Assembly (NCBI GenBank): GCA_963555705.1
Contig: OY743183.1
Span: 27,811,932-27,875,931, forward strand
DNA from: Ligustrum vulgare
Lineage: Eukaryota > Streptophyta > Magnoliopsida > Lamiales > Oleaceae
DNA: 64,000 bases
Direction: 5' to 3'
Shown here: piece after piece, positions 52,901-64,000 of the stretch
Position numbering within the stretch: position 1 is the first letter of the stretch
How the letters are laid out: every line of letters begins with the position of its first letter
Notes under the pieces: model-generated
Databases searched by the model: none
The model's input: only the letters and a program-made list of their open reading frames with translations
What the model was told of the DNA's origin: nothing
Translations under genes and position numbers: made by a program

Positions 52901-53399
52901 CCAACTAAAGCTGCTGTTAAAACACTTTATGAGCTTTTGATAGGCACAAAGCTTAGTCTAAAACATTTCGACATTTGGGGATATCCAGCTAAGACGAGGC
53001 CTTATAGGTCACATAAAGAGATTGGACTCCAAAACAGTAAGCAACTACTTTATTGGTTGTTCTGAGCGATCTAGGGGCTATTAATTTTATGATCCCACAC
53101 AAGTCAATTTTTGAAATAGGAACTGCAACTTTTTTTTGAGGATGTCGAGTTTGGGGGAGAAATAAGTTTAAAGATATTGTCTTCAAGGAAGAAGTTGAGG
53201 ATGGATCGGTTTCTATTCCTAATATTTCTTTTGACAATGTGTAAGTTTCTATACATGTCATTGATCAAGAAGCATATCCGGAACCTCAACTGGACAATGT
53301 TAAAGAACTTCTCATCCAAAATAAGGTAAATTTCAGAAGTACAAGCTCAACAACCTCAATAACTAAAACCATTAAGGAGATCCACGATAGAAAGGGAAA

Positions 53400-55020
53400 A
53401 ATGCTATTCCGGATAATTAAATAGTATTTTTCCAAGAACATAAGGAAATAATGGATGATGGAAGAAGGTCCAATCAATTTCCATCAGGCCATGCATGGTT
53501 CTAACTCTCAAAAGTGGATTGATGCCATAAATAAGGAGTATAAGCATGTGCAAGATAATAAAATTTGGGATCTTACCCATTACCAGAAGGTGTGAAGCTC
53601 ATTGGTCTTAATGGATTTTTTAAATCAAGAGGGATTCGAAAGGTAATGTGGAAAAATATAAGGTTCGTCTTGTAACTAAAGGCTTTACACAGAAATAAGG
53701 CATTGAATATAAAGAAACTCTCTTCGATTTCGATGAAAAACTCTTTCAGGAAAGTTAGGTTGTTGCATATTTTGACCTCGAGTTACATCAAATGGATACT
53801 AAGGTGACGTTTCTCAATGGCGACATTGATGGGACGATCTATATGGTGTAACCAGAAAGCTTTGTATCAGGAGACCCAAAGCAAATGGTTTGCAAATTAA
53901 AGAAATCCATTTGTGTGCTCAAGACAGCTTCCTGTTAAGGGTAATACAAATTTCATCAAGTAATTATCTCATTTGGTTTTGAGATTAATGTTGTTGATGA
54001 TTGTGCGTATTACAAGTTCAGTGGTAGTAAGTATATTTTCCTGGTTTTATATGTTGATTATTGCTTGCCACCAATGATATAGTCATGTCACATAAAATTA
54101 TGAGATTTTTATCAAGGAATCTTGAAATGAAAGATCTTGGTGACGCCTCTTTTGCATTAGGAATTCAGATACATCGGATTGCTCTCGGGATGTTCTTGGA
54201 TTGTCACAAAAGGGCTATATCGATAAAGTATTTAAGAGGTTTGGCATGCAAGATAGTAAACCAGGGGACACCCATATCGCTAAGGGAGACAAATTTAGTC
54301 TCAACCAAGGCCCGAAAAGTGATCTTGAAGTTAAGGAAATGCAGAAGATCTCATATAGTTTAGCTATAGGGAATCTGATGTATACTCAGGTTTGTACGAG
54401 TCCGGATATTGCGTACATTGTTGGGATATTAAGGAGATATTTAAGTAACACTGGGATGGATCATTTGGAAAGCAGCCAAACATGGGTTATAAGGTATTTA
54501 AAGAGAACAAAAGATTACATGCTCACATATAGAAAATCAGATCAGTTGGAGATCATATAGTATTATGATTCCGATTTTGCTAGATGCCAAAACAGTAGGA
54601 GATCCACATTAGGCTAGATCTATCTGCTAGTTGGAGGAGCTATTTCCTGAAGGAGTGCTTAATAGATACTTATAGCTTCTTTCGCCATAGCAGCAGATGT
54701 TGTAGCATTTTTTTTGGGCATCTAATTATGGAATATAGCTGCGAAATTCTGTCACTGGGCTGCGTATTCTGTACGGTATAGAAAGACCACTAAAGTTATA
54801 TTGTGACAATAACTCAGTAGTTTTATATTTCAGTAACAACAAGAGCTCAACTAAGTCAAAATACATTGACATAAGTTCTTGGTTGTGAAGGATACAGTTC
54901 AGAGTGGACAAGTGTCAATAAGAGCACATTGGGACAAACTCTATAATTGGGGATCCGCTTACTAAAGTATTACCACCCAAGGTCTTTCATGAGCACATTG
55001 CTCATATGGGTAATGTATTT
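53400..55020 (+). pseudogene. copia RT and RNase H (broken)
   Basis: Starts near NSQKWIDAINKEY (53505-53545), the usual N-terminal block of copia RT. The palm is broken by many stops. After the catalytic position (LYVDYCLPPMI-like; the family has YVDDILL, so the second Asp is lost, near 54050), the downstream part is well preserved: FLSRNLEMKDLGDASFALGI, SQKGYIDKVFKRFGMQDSKP, LMYTQVCTSPDIAYIVGILR and RYLKRTKDYMLTYRKSD, with one frameshift near 54200. RNase H follows (YDSDFA near 54560, then GGAIS) with stops, to about 55010. 55020-55440 is the 3' untranslated part. Confidence 0.8.
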
Positions 55021-55443
55021 CTTAAGGATATTTGGTTTCAGTGGGAGTTTGTATTTTGGGTGCTTTAGACACATTTACGGTCTTTTGCATACGATTTAAA
55101 GTTAAAGTTATTTACAGCTGTAATGTTTCAGGTTTATTATCTCTGAACTCGTTTGAGGATGATCTCACTAAAGTTGGACCAATTGGAAATAGGCATGTTA
55201 AAGATCACATTACATTGAATTTCCATGCTACACATCCATACTTGATCCATGTCATTCAATTATGTCGATATACGTGACCATTGATGGGTTTAGTTACGAT
55301 ACATGTTGCGAAAACCGCTTTGATCCTATGTTGATATAATTGATGAACCGGATTGTCTGGGGATGCATTCAGTAATGATAGCAAAATTCTGAGTACTCAT
55401 AAGGTTTGATTGATACACAATTGTAAGGTTACACATATAGCCC

Positions 55444-55454
55444 AAGTGGGAGAT
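55444..55454 (+). promoter_or_regulatory. Polypurine tract
   Basis: aagtgggagat lies immediately before the 3' LTR. Confidence 0.8.
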
Positions 55455-55906
55455 CGTAAGGATTTTAATTGATCATGTGGGCTTATATGTGAATTATTGT
55501 GTATTTGAATAAAAGGCTATCAAATTTGGTTAAGCCCATTTAAAGTGATCTAATAAGGATTTGATATATTGGGCTTTTATGCATCTAATTAATGTATGCA
55601 TTTTTATGTGTAGATACCAGACCATTACCTAATTTCATGATGAGCCGAATTAGGTTAACAGACAATTCAGTATATAAAGTCGGTTATGGTCCCTGAATCA
55701 TACGTATTCTTCATTCTGTCTGACATCCCATCTTCAGAGAGAAAATAAAGACTACGTATTGATTTAGAAGATCTAACCGTCGAATCGTTCATCGTGAACC
55801 ATATCTGATTAAGGTACGCTTCCGCTTCAGTCATTTAATTCTTGATGATTCAGCATGACGATTTTGGATCATAGATAAATAATTATCTGTGATAAATTTT
55901 ATAACA
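55455..55906 (+). repeat. 3' LTR
   Basis: 452 bp; its first dinucleotide is CG where the 5' copy has TG, which would block the integrase end reaction for this copy. Ends ATAACA followed by the cgggt duplication. Confidence 0.9.
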
Positions 55907-55911
55907 CGGGT

Positions 55912-56394
55912 GTCTTGTCTCGTGGATTTTGTTTCTTCACCACCGGAAGAAAAAAATCGATAGTTCAATTGAGACTGTGATTTGTTATAGTTAGTTATGT
56001 CACACTGTTCGGCAACTGTTTTTTTGAAATTTTTTGATTATTTGACTTTTTTATTTTTTTAAGGTAAAATGTTTGATTAAAAATTGAAAAGAGAAAATAT
56101 GTGTAATTAAAAAATAAATTGATTTAAAAAAAAAAATTTCATAGCTGAATGCACTGATATATATTTAGGAGTTGGTATAACTCAGGGTTTGGTTCGATTT
56201 TCATCAATGAGAAGTAACTATGACAAATTTGTCATGGAAAATGCAATTTCCATGTTATTTTCTTACTTTGACCCATTTTGATTGTTTTTCAAGAAATTTT
56301 TTTTCCTACTTCATGTGACCATGTCACGTGGGGGTGTTTTGCCAAGATTCTAAGGAAATTATTTTCTCTTGCTTATGAAGATAAATATTTTTCA
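55912..56394. other. AT-rich stretch with a MITE family fragment
   Basis: 56060-56140 (ggtaaaatgtttgattaaaa, gagaaaatatgtgtaattaaaaa) belongs to the AT-rich family. The rest has no gene. Confidence 0.4.
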
Positions 56395-57725
56395 GGTAAG
56401 TTAGAAAATACATTCGTTTCATCATTTTTGTTATTATTAATTAATCTTTTTTAAAAAAATAATATTATTATTATCAAGTACAAATATGTTAAAATAGTAA
56501 AAAAAAATTTAATTAAAATAACTAAATTTTAATTTATTTATCATGAAAAATAATGTTAATTAAAGAATAAAACTTGAATTTTTTTTTTTCTTTCACTTTT
56601 TCCACCTACAAAATCAATCCAATCAAATATTTCTAGTTGACATTTTCGAAGAAAATAATTTTCAAACAATTCAATTCCTGAAAATTATTTTCTTTCCACT
56701 AATTTTTTATCTTTTCAATCAAACACACCATAAAGGTTTGTTTAATAGCCCTTATTTTTCATGAAAAATAATTAATTTTTCCATCTCTTATTCCATCTTT
56801 TATCATGCTTGATAGGTAATATAATATTTTTTAAGGAAACGTTTTCTACATTTGCCTTAATTCCATCTTTTAAAGGAATTTGATTTCTCACCTATTAGGT
56901 GAAAAATATTTTTCGCCTCGCTTGACCATTTTTGTTATTATTAATTAACTTTTTTAAAAGAAATTAATATTATTTATATTATTAAGTACAAATGTGTGAA
57001 AAATTTAAAAAGAAATATTTTTTATTAAAATAGCTCAATATTGCCAACTTTTCAAGAAAAATAATGCTAATCAAACAATCAAAAATTCTTCATTTTTCCT
57101 CCTAGAAAATCAATTCAATCAAATACTTATAATTGACATTTTCCACGACAATAATTTTCAGGCAATTCAATTCCTAAAAGTTATTATTTTTAATAAGCTT
57201 ACTCTCACAATCCTCTTGATAATGAGTGCGTACCACACCCAACATGTAAGAGCTTTTGTCAAGCTCATTGTTAAGAGAGTTGTTCAAATAAAATAATTAT
57301 ATTTTCTTTCCACCAATTTTGCATATTTTCAATCAAATACACCATAAAGGTCCATTTGATAACCTTTTTTCCATGAAAAATGATTTTTCCAGCTCTTTTT
57401 CCATATTTTACATTGTTTGATAGGCAATATTTTATAGGGAAAATGTTTTTTACCTTTGCTTCAATTCCATCTTTTGAAGGAATTTGTTTTCTCACCTATT
57501 AAGTGGAAAATATTTTTTGCCTCGTTTGACCAATTTTGTTATTTTTAATTAACTTTTTAAAAAGAAATTAACATTATTATTATCAAGTACAAATGTATGA
57601 AAAATTTAAAAAGAAATACTTTTTTATTAAAATAGCTCAATATTGCTAACTTTTCCTTAAAAAATAATGTCAATCAAACAATGAAAAATTCCTCATTTTT
57701 CCACTAAAAAATTAATATAATTAAA
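56395..57725. repeat. Three diverged tandem copies of a 0.5-0.6 kb unit
   Basis: Unit landmarks ttttgttattattaattaa(t/c)ttttt, atcaagtacaaatgt, attaaaatagctcaatattg and caatcaaacaat occur from about 56424, 56935 and 57535. The linking phrase caatcaaa(c/t)acaccataaagg(t) occurs at about 56720 and 57335. The middle copy carries an extra segment of about 100 bp (57190-57290, tactctcacaatcctc ... gttaagagagttgttc). No coding capacity. Confidence 0.68.
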
Positions 57726-57769
57726 TATATTAAACTTTTAATTCCCAAAAAAATAAATTGGTCTGTTTG

Positions 57770-58445
57770 TGATTGTGAGGTAAAAAATAGTGATTTAAAA
57801 TTGGAGAGAGTAAATGTGTATGGTTAAAAAGTGATTTGAAAAATTATGTGATTTATAAAATGGTTTATAAACCATTTTTGCAAATTTATCAAACACATGC
57901 TAAGTTCACAAGAATTCAATTCCTTGAAATTCGTTTTCTTTTAATCCAAATTCCATCATCGCAATCAAACAAACCCTGAAATCGTTTCGATTTCAATTAT
58001 TCTTCATTTTTTTAAGTTCTCAAAATTTGTTATCATAATATCATTTAGATCATAGATTTTTTTAATTTCAATCTCATTTTTTTCTGTGGATATTTTAGAT
58101 AAATCTAGTCCAAAATGTATGTGTTCGGTGGCTATACTTTGTTTATAAACAAAGTTTTTGTCATTTTCAAGATAAAATATGTGATTAATAAGTGTTTTGA
58201 AAAAAATGTACATGGCTAAATAACCTTTTTTTTTTAAGTTGTTGAAATGTGAAGCCTATGTTTGTTAAAAGTTTTTCATTTATAAACAAAAAACGTGATT
58301 TTTTCGAGGTAAAATATGTAATTGAAAAGTAATCTAAGGAAATGTGTATAAAAAATCAATTTGGAAAAATGTATTGTTTATATATTTATAAACAAGTTTC
58401 CAAATAGAATTGTTTATAAAAATGTTTAACAAACATGATCACACA
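57770..58445. repeat. AT-rich MITE family, two copies
   Basis: 57775-57900 is the cleanest copy: gaggtaaaaaatagtgattt, attggagagagtaaatgtgt, ttaaaaagtgatttgaaaaa and aaatggtttataaaccattt. A second, rearranged copy lies at 58130-58440 with tttataaacaaagtttt and gtttataaaaatgtttaac. Confidence 0.6.
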
Positions 58446-58544
58446 TTACACATTCTCTTCCAAATAGTTCATTGTATATATAATTGAATTTTGTACTTAC
58501 TTGAAACTTTGAGTTTAAATATTTAAATAAGAGATGGAAAAAAA

Positions 58545-58685
58545 ACTCGACGCATCTGAAATCGACGACCTCAACCCTAGTGGGGGAGAAAAAATTGCCC
58601 CGTGAGTCAGGTTCGAGTCTGGGTGGGTCTTGATTGCACTATCCAAAGAATAATTATTTGTGAAAAAACTAAACACAAAAAACCA
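58545..58685 (+). mobile_element. SINE-like segment (candidate)
   Basis: It has a B-box-like ggttcgagtct at 58610-58620 with an upstream ctagtgggggag, and runs into an (AAT)n stretch that could be a tail. Neither an exact A box nor a target duplication was found. Confidence 0.3.
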
Positions 58686-58686
58686 A

Positions 58687-58739
<53 letters not shown>
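58686..58739. repeat. (AAT)n microsatellite
   Basis: About 18 uninterrupted AAT units. A poly-Tyr frame on the minus strand here is an artefact of this repeat. 58740-59504 is AT-rich with no gene seen. Confidence 0.95.
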
Positions 58740-59504
58740 GCATGGCAGCTTGGCCCCAGTCCCGATCCCGAATTGCAGGGCGGGGCAAGGGTATTGTTAC
58801 AAAGATTTACTAATATTATTTTAAGAACCATGTGGGTCAAAATCTCGACTACACGTATTAGCTCCCCCCTTGTAAGAATATTACAAGTATGTTGATTTTG
58901 TATAACAATATCTTTGTTGTTAATCTCGCAACCAAATATACAATTCATGAGAGCTCCATATAAATTTCTAATAGTTCGTATTGTTAGTTCTTCAAAAAAA
59001 CTCAATTCTACATTTTAACTTTGAAGAATTATATTATATTTTCAATCATCTTGAATATGTTGCATCGAGCTATATTTTATAATCAATATTCATCAATGTA
59101 TTTAATGTAATGCTCAAATATGGAATTGACTTATTTACTTTAGATGAACAATTTGACTTATTCACTTTAAGTGAATAATTAATCATGAATTTATATCTTG
59201 AAAATTAACCGTCAGAATTTTCAAATATAACTAACAATAATGAAACACTCTAATTTTAATTTCCAGCATACTATCTTATAGGGTTAGAACGATCACATTC
59301 CATTCCAAAGTAATTCGATTTTAAGCATATTAAAAATTAAATGATTATACTTGTACATTCTAGACATTTTTTTTAATATTGCAATTTCCAATTAAAAGGA
59401 GTATAACCACTCATTTAAATACATATTATTTCTCAAAAATATATTCTGTAATAATTTCGCTTTAAATCCAACGTACCATGATCAATTGGTAAATCAAAGA
59501 ATAC

Positions 59505-61010
59505 TGATAAGTGCATTTTATACACTTATTTATATGTCTAAATTAGAATAAATTAGTGTCATTCTTGAATAATTACTACATAATTGCTTTATATTTGTTT
59601 ACATTGTAGAAATTTTTTCAAACATGGAAGAATGAAGCAATCAAGTGTAATAATGCATATTTGGAAGCCAATTGGAGCTATAAAGAGGAAATTAGATGTT
59701 GGTGTCGTCAACTGAGATGTCCAATTAGAGCCAAGTGGAAGAAATCAGAATTCGAGAGATTAATTGAAGATGAATTGAAGTTTGGAAGAAGATTTGAAGA
59801 GTTTTGAAAGTATGGAGGCTGATTTGTAGCAATTAGAAGATGAATGACTTGAGGAAAATTAACGATTGGGGACCTACTTATACACTTTCAAAAGATGAAA
59901 ATTCGCTGGATTATTTAGCTTGCGCGACCACACGATGCAAAAGATGTGGCCGCACGAGAATTCTCAAATTGACAGATCGTTTATGGTTCAACTGCGCAGC
60001 CACCAATAGGTCTACGCCCGACCGCGTAGCTTTTAGGCCCAGGCCCATGTGTGAATTCTAACCTGATTTATTTCCTTGTTTGCCTAGGATTTCTCTTCCT
60101 CTATTTATACAACTTCTAATGCACGAATTAGAGGACCTTTGCAGATCTTAAAAAATCATAATTCCACGTTCTTATCATACAAATCTTTGGAAGAAATTAA
60201 AGGCAAAGGCTCGGGAATTGAAGATTATCAAAGAGGAGCGAATTCTTGGTGCAAGACTTCTTTTTTTTTTTTTTTTGATAAACTCAATATGCGCAATTAT
60301 TTATATTTCAATGCATTTATTTCTTTATTGATGAGCTCTTAATTTCATAGTTGAGATATTCGATGTAGCTTAGTTTTATGCTTTTAATTCTATAACTATA
60401 GTTTTGTGCTTTTGTTGCATGTGTTGATTTTATTTTGTGTTTAATGCATGAATTAATTCACAAGTAATTCATGATTTAATGGGTGTTTTCATAATCTGAT
60501 AAGCAAGCTAACACTTAAATCTAGGAATAAAATATGGTAATTGGACGAGCGATAGAGATATATGTTTGTTGTTATTGCAATTTCTACATGAATTCTTGTG
60601 TCCCATGTACCAAGTCATTACGACCCGCTATTCGTTAACATGGTCAACTAACTAGGTAGAGTTTATTTAAATCCAAGAGGGAGACTTCATATGTATAACT
60701 GAATTCGATCAAGCACTACAATAGGAATAAAGCTAGATGATTGGAGTTAAAAGTATTGACTATGTGAAAACGGATGTCCCAATACATAGAAACATCAATT
60801 TAGAATATTTTAATGTCTTTTTTTTTTTTTTTTTTCTTTCTAGTTTAATATTTTAGTTCTATTCAAAAACTCAAATTCTACTGTTCAAATAAGGCGATAA
60901 CTAACAATTTTGGTACTTAATTACAATCCTTGTGGGTGCGATAACTCGGACTCAAAAAGTCTACTTTATTACTTGGATGCGACATCGTACACTTGCGATT
61001 TAGCACATCA
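59505..61010 (+). repeat. Athila 5' LTR
   Basis: About 1.5 kb, TGATAAGTGCATTTTATACA...TTAGCACATCA, a normal length for Athila LTRs. The right end is fixed by the primer site. It contains a T run at 60261-60276 and a small frame at 59840-60061 that is not a recognised protein. Confidence 0.72.
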
Positions 61011-61011
61011 A

Positions 61012-61035
61012 GTTTTTGGTGTTGTTGCGGGGATT
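61012..61035 (+). promoter_or_regulatory. Athila-type primer binding site (diverged)
   Basis: gtttttggtgttgttgcggg corresponds to the TGGCGCCGTTGCCGGGG site complementary to tRNA-Asp, with several CpG-type decays. Confidence 0.72.
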
Positions 61036-61219
61036 GTTAATTAATATCGATATCAATCAGTTCTTATTTTAGTTTGAACTTTTTATTTGTTTTTATTTAT
61101 TTTTATTTATTTTTAATTTTTAGTTTTTAGTTTTTATTTTGAGGACTTTGAAAAGTTATGAATTGTCTCATTTTCAGGAATTGAACGTGTTAACTTATTT
61201 TAAGTTATATTAATTGGCA

Positions 61220-62670
61220 TTTTCTATTTTCCTATATTTTTGTAATTTGACAAATTTAGTTATTACTAAATATTTTTATTTAGTAATTTATTAAGTTTAA
61301 TTAAATTACTTAAACATTTCTTGGACGTAATATTGTGATAATATTTGTTGCTTATCTTCTATGATGATGACAAGAAATATTGTGATAATATTTTGAAGAT
61401 AATGTTGGTTGCTTATCTGATATGATAAGTATTGTGATAGTGGTAGAAGTCTATCACTTATCGTTTGTGATCAAAATTGTGATTTACTTGGCTTGAAATT
61501 ATATCTTTATCACTTATAAGTATTTTGATTATATTTTAAGTCTTGTTAAATATTCTGATTGGACGAAAATCCTTGATCACAATCTCAAAAATTTGTTGGT
61601 AATATTCTTGATAATATTTTGTGTTTATTCTTGATTGTCAAGGTATCCAAAATATGGTAAGCATCTTCTAGATATGGTCAAGAATATTTCATTCTTATCT
61701 TTGCATATGGTAAGATTTGTTGGACGAAAATCTATCTAGGGAAAATTCTTGATAGGGCCGAAAATATGAAGTCCATGTTTATGTTAATCACGTGATTGAT
61801 TAACTTATGGTAAGATTTTACATGATTTATCTATATCTTGGTTATGGTAAGATTTAGTAAGAATATTTATCTTACCTTTTTACTAATTATCTCTACCATG
61901 TTTTGCAGGTAGTAGAGATCTTGTGCAATAAGGAAACTTGGGAATCAAGAAACCTAATTGCACTATAAAGAGAAGAAAAAGGGGATGTTTTTCTTGTGAC
62001 GTGAAAATACAATTTTCGTTTGGTGCTAGAGAAATACACGTCCACCTTGTTAAAGAAGTCTTGAAGCTTTATTTTCATGTGGTGCAAAAATAATTAAAGC
62101 TTCAATTGTGTTGTGACTTCAATACTCCGAGAGGAGGATTCAATCACTTAGAGAAGGAAAGAATTTCAGCATGAAGATCAAACGGGAGGTTTGGATCAAG
62201 ATCGAACGGGAGTTCGTGTTGCTGAAAAGTGTTGCAGAGTCAAAGAAAACTACTGAAGAGTGGTGGGACGCCATCTCACATTACATGCCACAGAAGGATC
62301 AGGGAGTGATCTATTTCTTGGATGTTTGATAAAGTCTATGCGTAGATTTATCCTGTAGTTTAGATTGATCAGTATAAACACTTTCCTTATATAGTGATTT
62401 GTTTTTGTTCGCAGGATGCGAACCGTGGGTTTTCCCTGTTAGGGTTTTTCCCACGTTAAGCTCAAATTATTGTGTTCTTGTCCATTTATAATTCCGCACA
62501 AATTATTCTGATTGTTTACGTTTTACAATCCAGACGAATCTGCCTTAGCAGGATTCATCTGGTACTGCGCTAAATAACGATTAACGATTTATTGTTAACT
62601 GGTTACTGTCCAGACTTGTCTGTGACAATCTGTTTATAAAATTTAGACAACCTCAAATTTTCAGAACGAA
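61220..62670 (+). other. Insertion in the Athila leader, probably a solo copia-type LTR
   Basis: The sequence between the primer site and gag is too long and reads like an LTR. ggacgaaaatc recurs near 61562 and 61723; there is a promoter-like middle and a 3' part gtgggttttccctgttaggg ... ttcccacgttaag (near 62428-62460), a phrase common to the R-U5 of copia LTRs. The ends and duplication were not identified. Frames inside (for example 62172-62330) are not recognised. Confidence 0.38.
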
Positions 62671-62699
62671 CTTTCAAAGAGTTGGAGGCAACACAACAT

Positions 62700-63661
62700 C
62701 ACATGGCAGCAAACAATTACCAGTGGGACTCCGATCGAACAACGCCTGAGATGGATGAGAAAATAGCTCTGTATGAAAGACCTAATGCAAAGTTAGATGC
62801 TTTGGCTGAAAAACTAGACAGTTGGGTGAACAACAAGTGCATATAGTTCATACTCAACTGATGTGTGGTTTCTGTTTTGAAAATCACTCCACACATGATT
62901 ATCCTTTTGGATATCAAGCTCAGCAAGCTATGGATCAGGATAATTCTTGTGGAAATAATCAAATACAGTAGAGGAATTCATATTCTCAAGCTTATAACCC
63001 TTACTGGAACGAGAATCCAAATTTCTTGTGGTCAAATAATCAGTGTATCCAACACTCGCAAGTTTCCCAACAGCAACAACATGCAGATTTTCAATATCAA
63101 CAAGTCGGGAAACAATAGCTCTAAGATACTATATCCAATGTAGATCTGCTACAATGGCTGGCTGAATTGAAAGAAATGAGAGATCGGATGGAGCAATCGA
63201 CAGTTAGTAAGACAGAGAGATCACTAGAACAGTTGCCAAAAATCCAGGTGCAAGGATCAGAAGACTCAGAAAAATTTGGTTGACACAACTAAGAAAAAGA
63301 AGAACTTGAAATAGTGGATCAACCAAAAGAAAATAGCTGCCATGAAAATAACATAGCCACATTGTTAATAATTCAAAATTCGGACATTGAGCTCGAGGAA
63401 ATTTCAAATAAAGAAGATGATCAAGTGGAGAGAGAAGAGTTGATCACAGAAAAGAAGACACTTAGGGGTGCTGACTTTACAAAACAATCCTCTAACTTCA
63501 ATAATCGGGCAAAAATTGATTTCATCATTGGCAACGAAGAAATGATTGAAGTCTACATATTAAAGTTTGAATCGAGTGGAAAAGTCGGCAAAAACAACAT
63601 AGAAAAAGTGACATTTTGGAGCAAGGATGACCATTGGAGCAAATTTAAGAGGCACAAATAA
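62700..63661 (+). pseudogene. Athila gag, C-terminal half (broken)
   Basis: MAANNYQWDSDR near 62704 begins a frame with stops. CGFCFENHSTHDYPFG near 62872-62925 is the Athila zinc-knuckle-like block, with Phe-Gly where the last Cys is expected. YSQAYNPYWNENPNFLWSNN near 62980-63045 is a strongly conserved Athila motif. A Gln-rich stretch and LQWLAELKEMRDRMEQS follow. The final open piece 63314-63661 (Glu-rich, then KVTFWSKDDHWSKF) is acidic and probably belongs to the gag tail or env-like region after the deletion. Confidence 0.72.
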
Positions 63662-63679
63662 AGAAGGTCATCAAAAGCC

Positions 63680-64000
63680 TTATTTAAAGTTCCTTGATCA
63701 ATCACGGTAAAAAGTCGAGTTTTAGACTATAAACAGAGCGTTTGTTTGAAGGCAACCCAATTTTTTTTATCCCTTTGATTTATTTTGCTTTATAAGTAAC
63801 TTTAGGATTTATTAACATTTTTAGTTTCATATTTACATGATTTAGTGATCACTTCAGCATGATACTTGTTGCACCACATTTGGTAATTGATAAGTGCATG
63901 TTTCTTGATTGAGAGTTTAAGCATCAATTCCATCATTAGTTTCTGGACTTATAGTTGAAATCACATTTAGATGCATATCGACATTCAAAAGCATGTTCAT
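63680..64000 (+). other. Athila 3' internal region
   Basis: gagcgtttgtttgaaggcaacccaa (about 63737-63762) matches the phrase (gcgctt...gggaggcaaccca) that follows the last ORF in Athila elements. The sequence to the window end is non-coding. Confidence 0.55.

Larger units (their letters stand above)
49673..55906 (+). mobile_element. Ty1/copia retrotransposon (complete ends)
   Basis: 6234 bp with an exact 5-bp target duplication, cgggt, at 49668-49672 and 55907-55911. LTRs of 450 and 452 bp (TGTAAGGATTTTAA...ATAACA) are about 90% identical by eye. Inside are a primer site, an unusually long repeat-bearing leader (50140-52050), gag, zinc knuckle, RT and RNase H remains, and a purine tract. Protease and integrase were not identified in 52900-53400, so that part is probably deleted or too degraded. 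All frames are broken. Confidence 0.9.
59505..64000 (+). mobile_element. Ty3/gypsy retrotransposon, Athila lineage (runs off the window)
   Basis: A long 5' LTR, a primer site of the Athila/Tat type, a leader with a probable insertion, an Athila-like gag, and then, without pol, the Athila 3' signature gaaggcaaccca. The deletion removed protease, RT and integrase. The 3' LTR was not proven: TGATAAGTGCAT at 63888 repeats the first 12 bases of the 5' LTR, but the next bases differ. Confidence 0.75.

Noticed and set aside
58607..59005. 132-codon minus-strand frame with a poly-Tyr run
   Set aside because: The Tyr run is the reverse reading of the (AAT)n microsatellite; the rest has no family resemblance.

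Overview
This window is nuclear DNA of a seed plant, most likely a eudicot. It is almost entirely nested transposable elements, with no intact host gene that I can recognise. The evidence is the set of plant-specific families seen directly: Ty3/gypsy elements of Tat and Athila type, several Ty1/copia elements with tRNA-Met type primer sites, a Cassandra TRIM carrying a 5S rRNA domain, Stowaway, hAT and CACTA non-autonomous DNA transposons, tRNA-derived SINEs, and a degraded endogenous plant pararetrovirus (Caulimoviridae type). Nearly every coding region is broken by stops and frameshifts, so the window reads as old heterochromatic or intergenic DNA.

Layout. 1-774: AT-rich flank, a SINE with target-site duplication (TSD), and the left end of a CACTA element. 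775-12039: a complete Tat-type gypsy element (LTRs, gag, PR, RT, RNase H, IN, two minisatellites, an antisense spliced gene, PPT) with TSD TATAT, sitting inside the CACTA element. 12750-20400: a copia ladder. A Sirevirus-like copia (12976-about 18840) appears to lie within a second copia remnant, and itself contains a Stowaway (13945-14214) and a full Cassandra (14747-15449). 20400-24300: AT-rich DNA with MITEs, a second SINE and a Stowaway. 24300-28195: 5' half of a gypsy element (LTR, gag, protease) carrying an hAT insertion (25600-26317, TSD TTAATTTG). 28196-35480: pararetrovirus remains, linearised so that coat protein, protease, RT and RNase H come first and the two small leading ORFs last. 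A 697-bp palindromic insertion (31503-32199, TSD GTATG) interrupts it.

35480-39181: uncharacterised AT-rich DNA with hAT-like pieces. 39182-45356: a minus-strand copia element, with one arm of the palindromic element in its RT region. 45357-49672: MITEs. 49673-55906: a complete plus-strand copia with TSD CGGGT, a GC-rich leader module and a 30-bp periodic array. 55907-59504: AT-rich repeats, three long tandem copies and a microsatellite. 59505-64000: an Athila-type gypsy with a 1.5-kb 5' LTR and gag but with pol apparently deleted.

The most unusual object is the palindromic element at 31503-32199. It has LTR-like ends (TGTAACGACC...GGTCGTTACA) and a 5-bp TSD, but inside it are two near-perfect inverted repeats built from a tRNA-type pol III promoter unit. 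Its 3' terminus is the same 10 bp as the 3' end of the first Cassandra LTR in this window, so it could be a tRNA-bearing counterpart of Cassandra.
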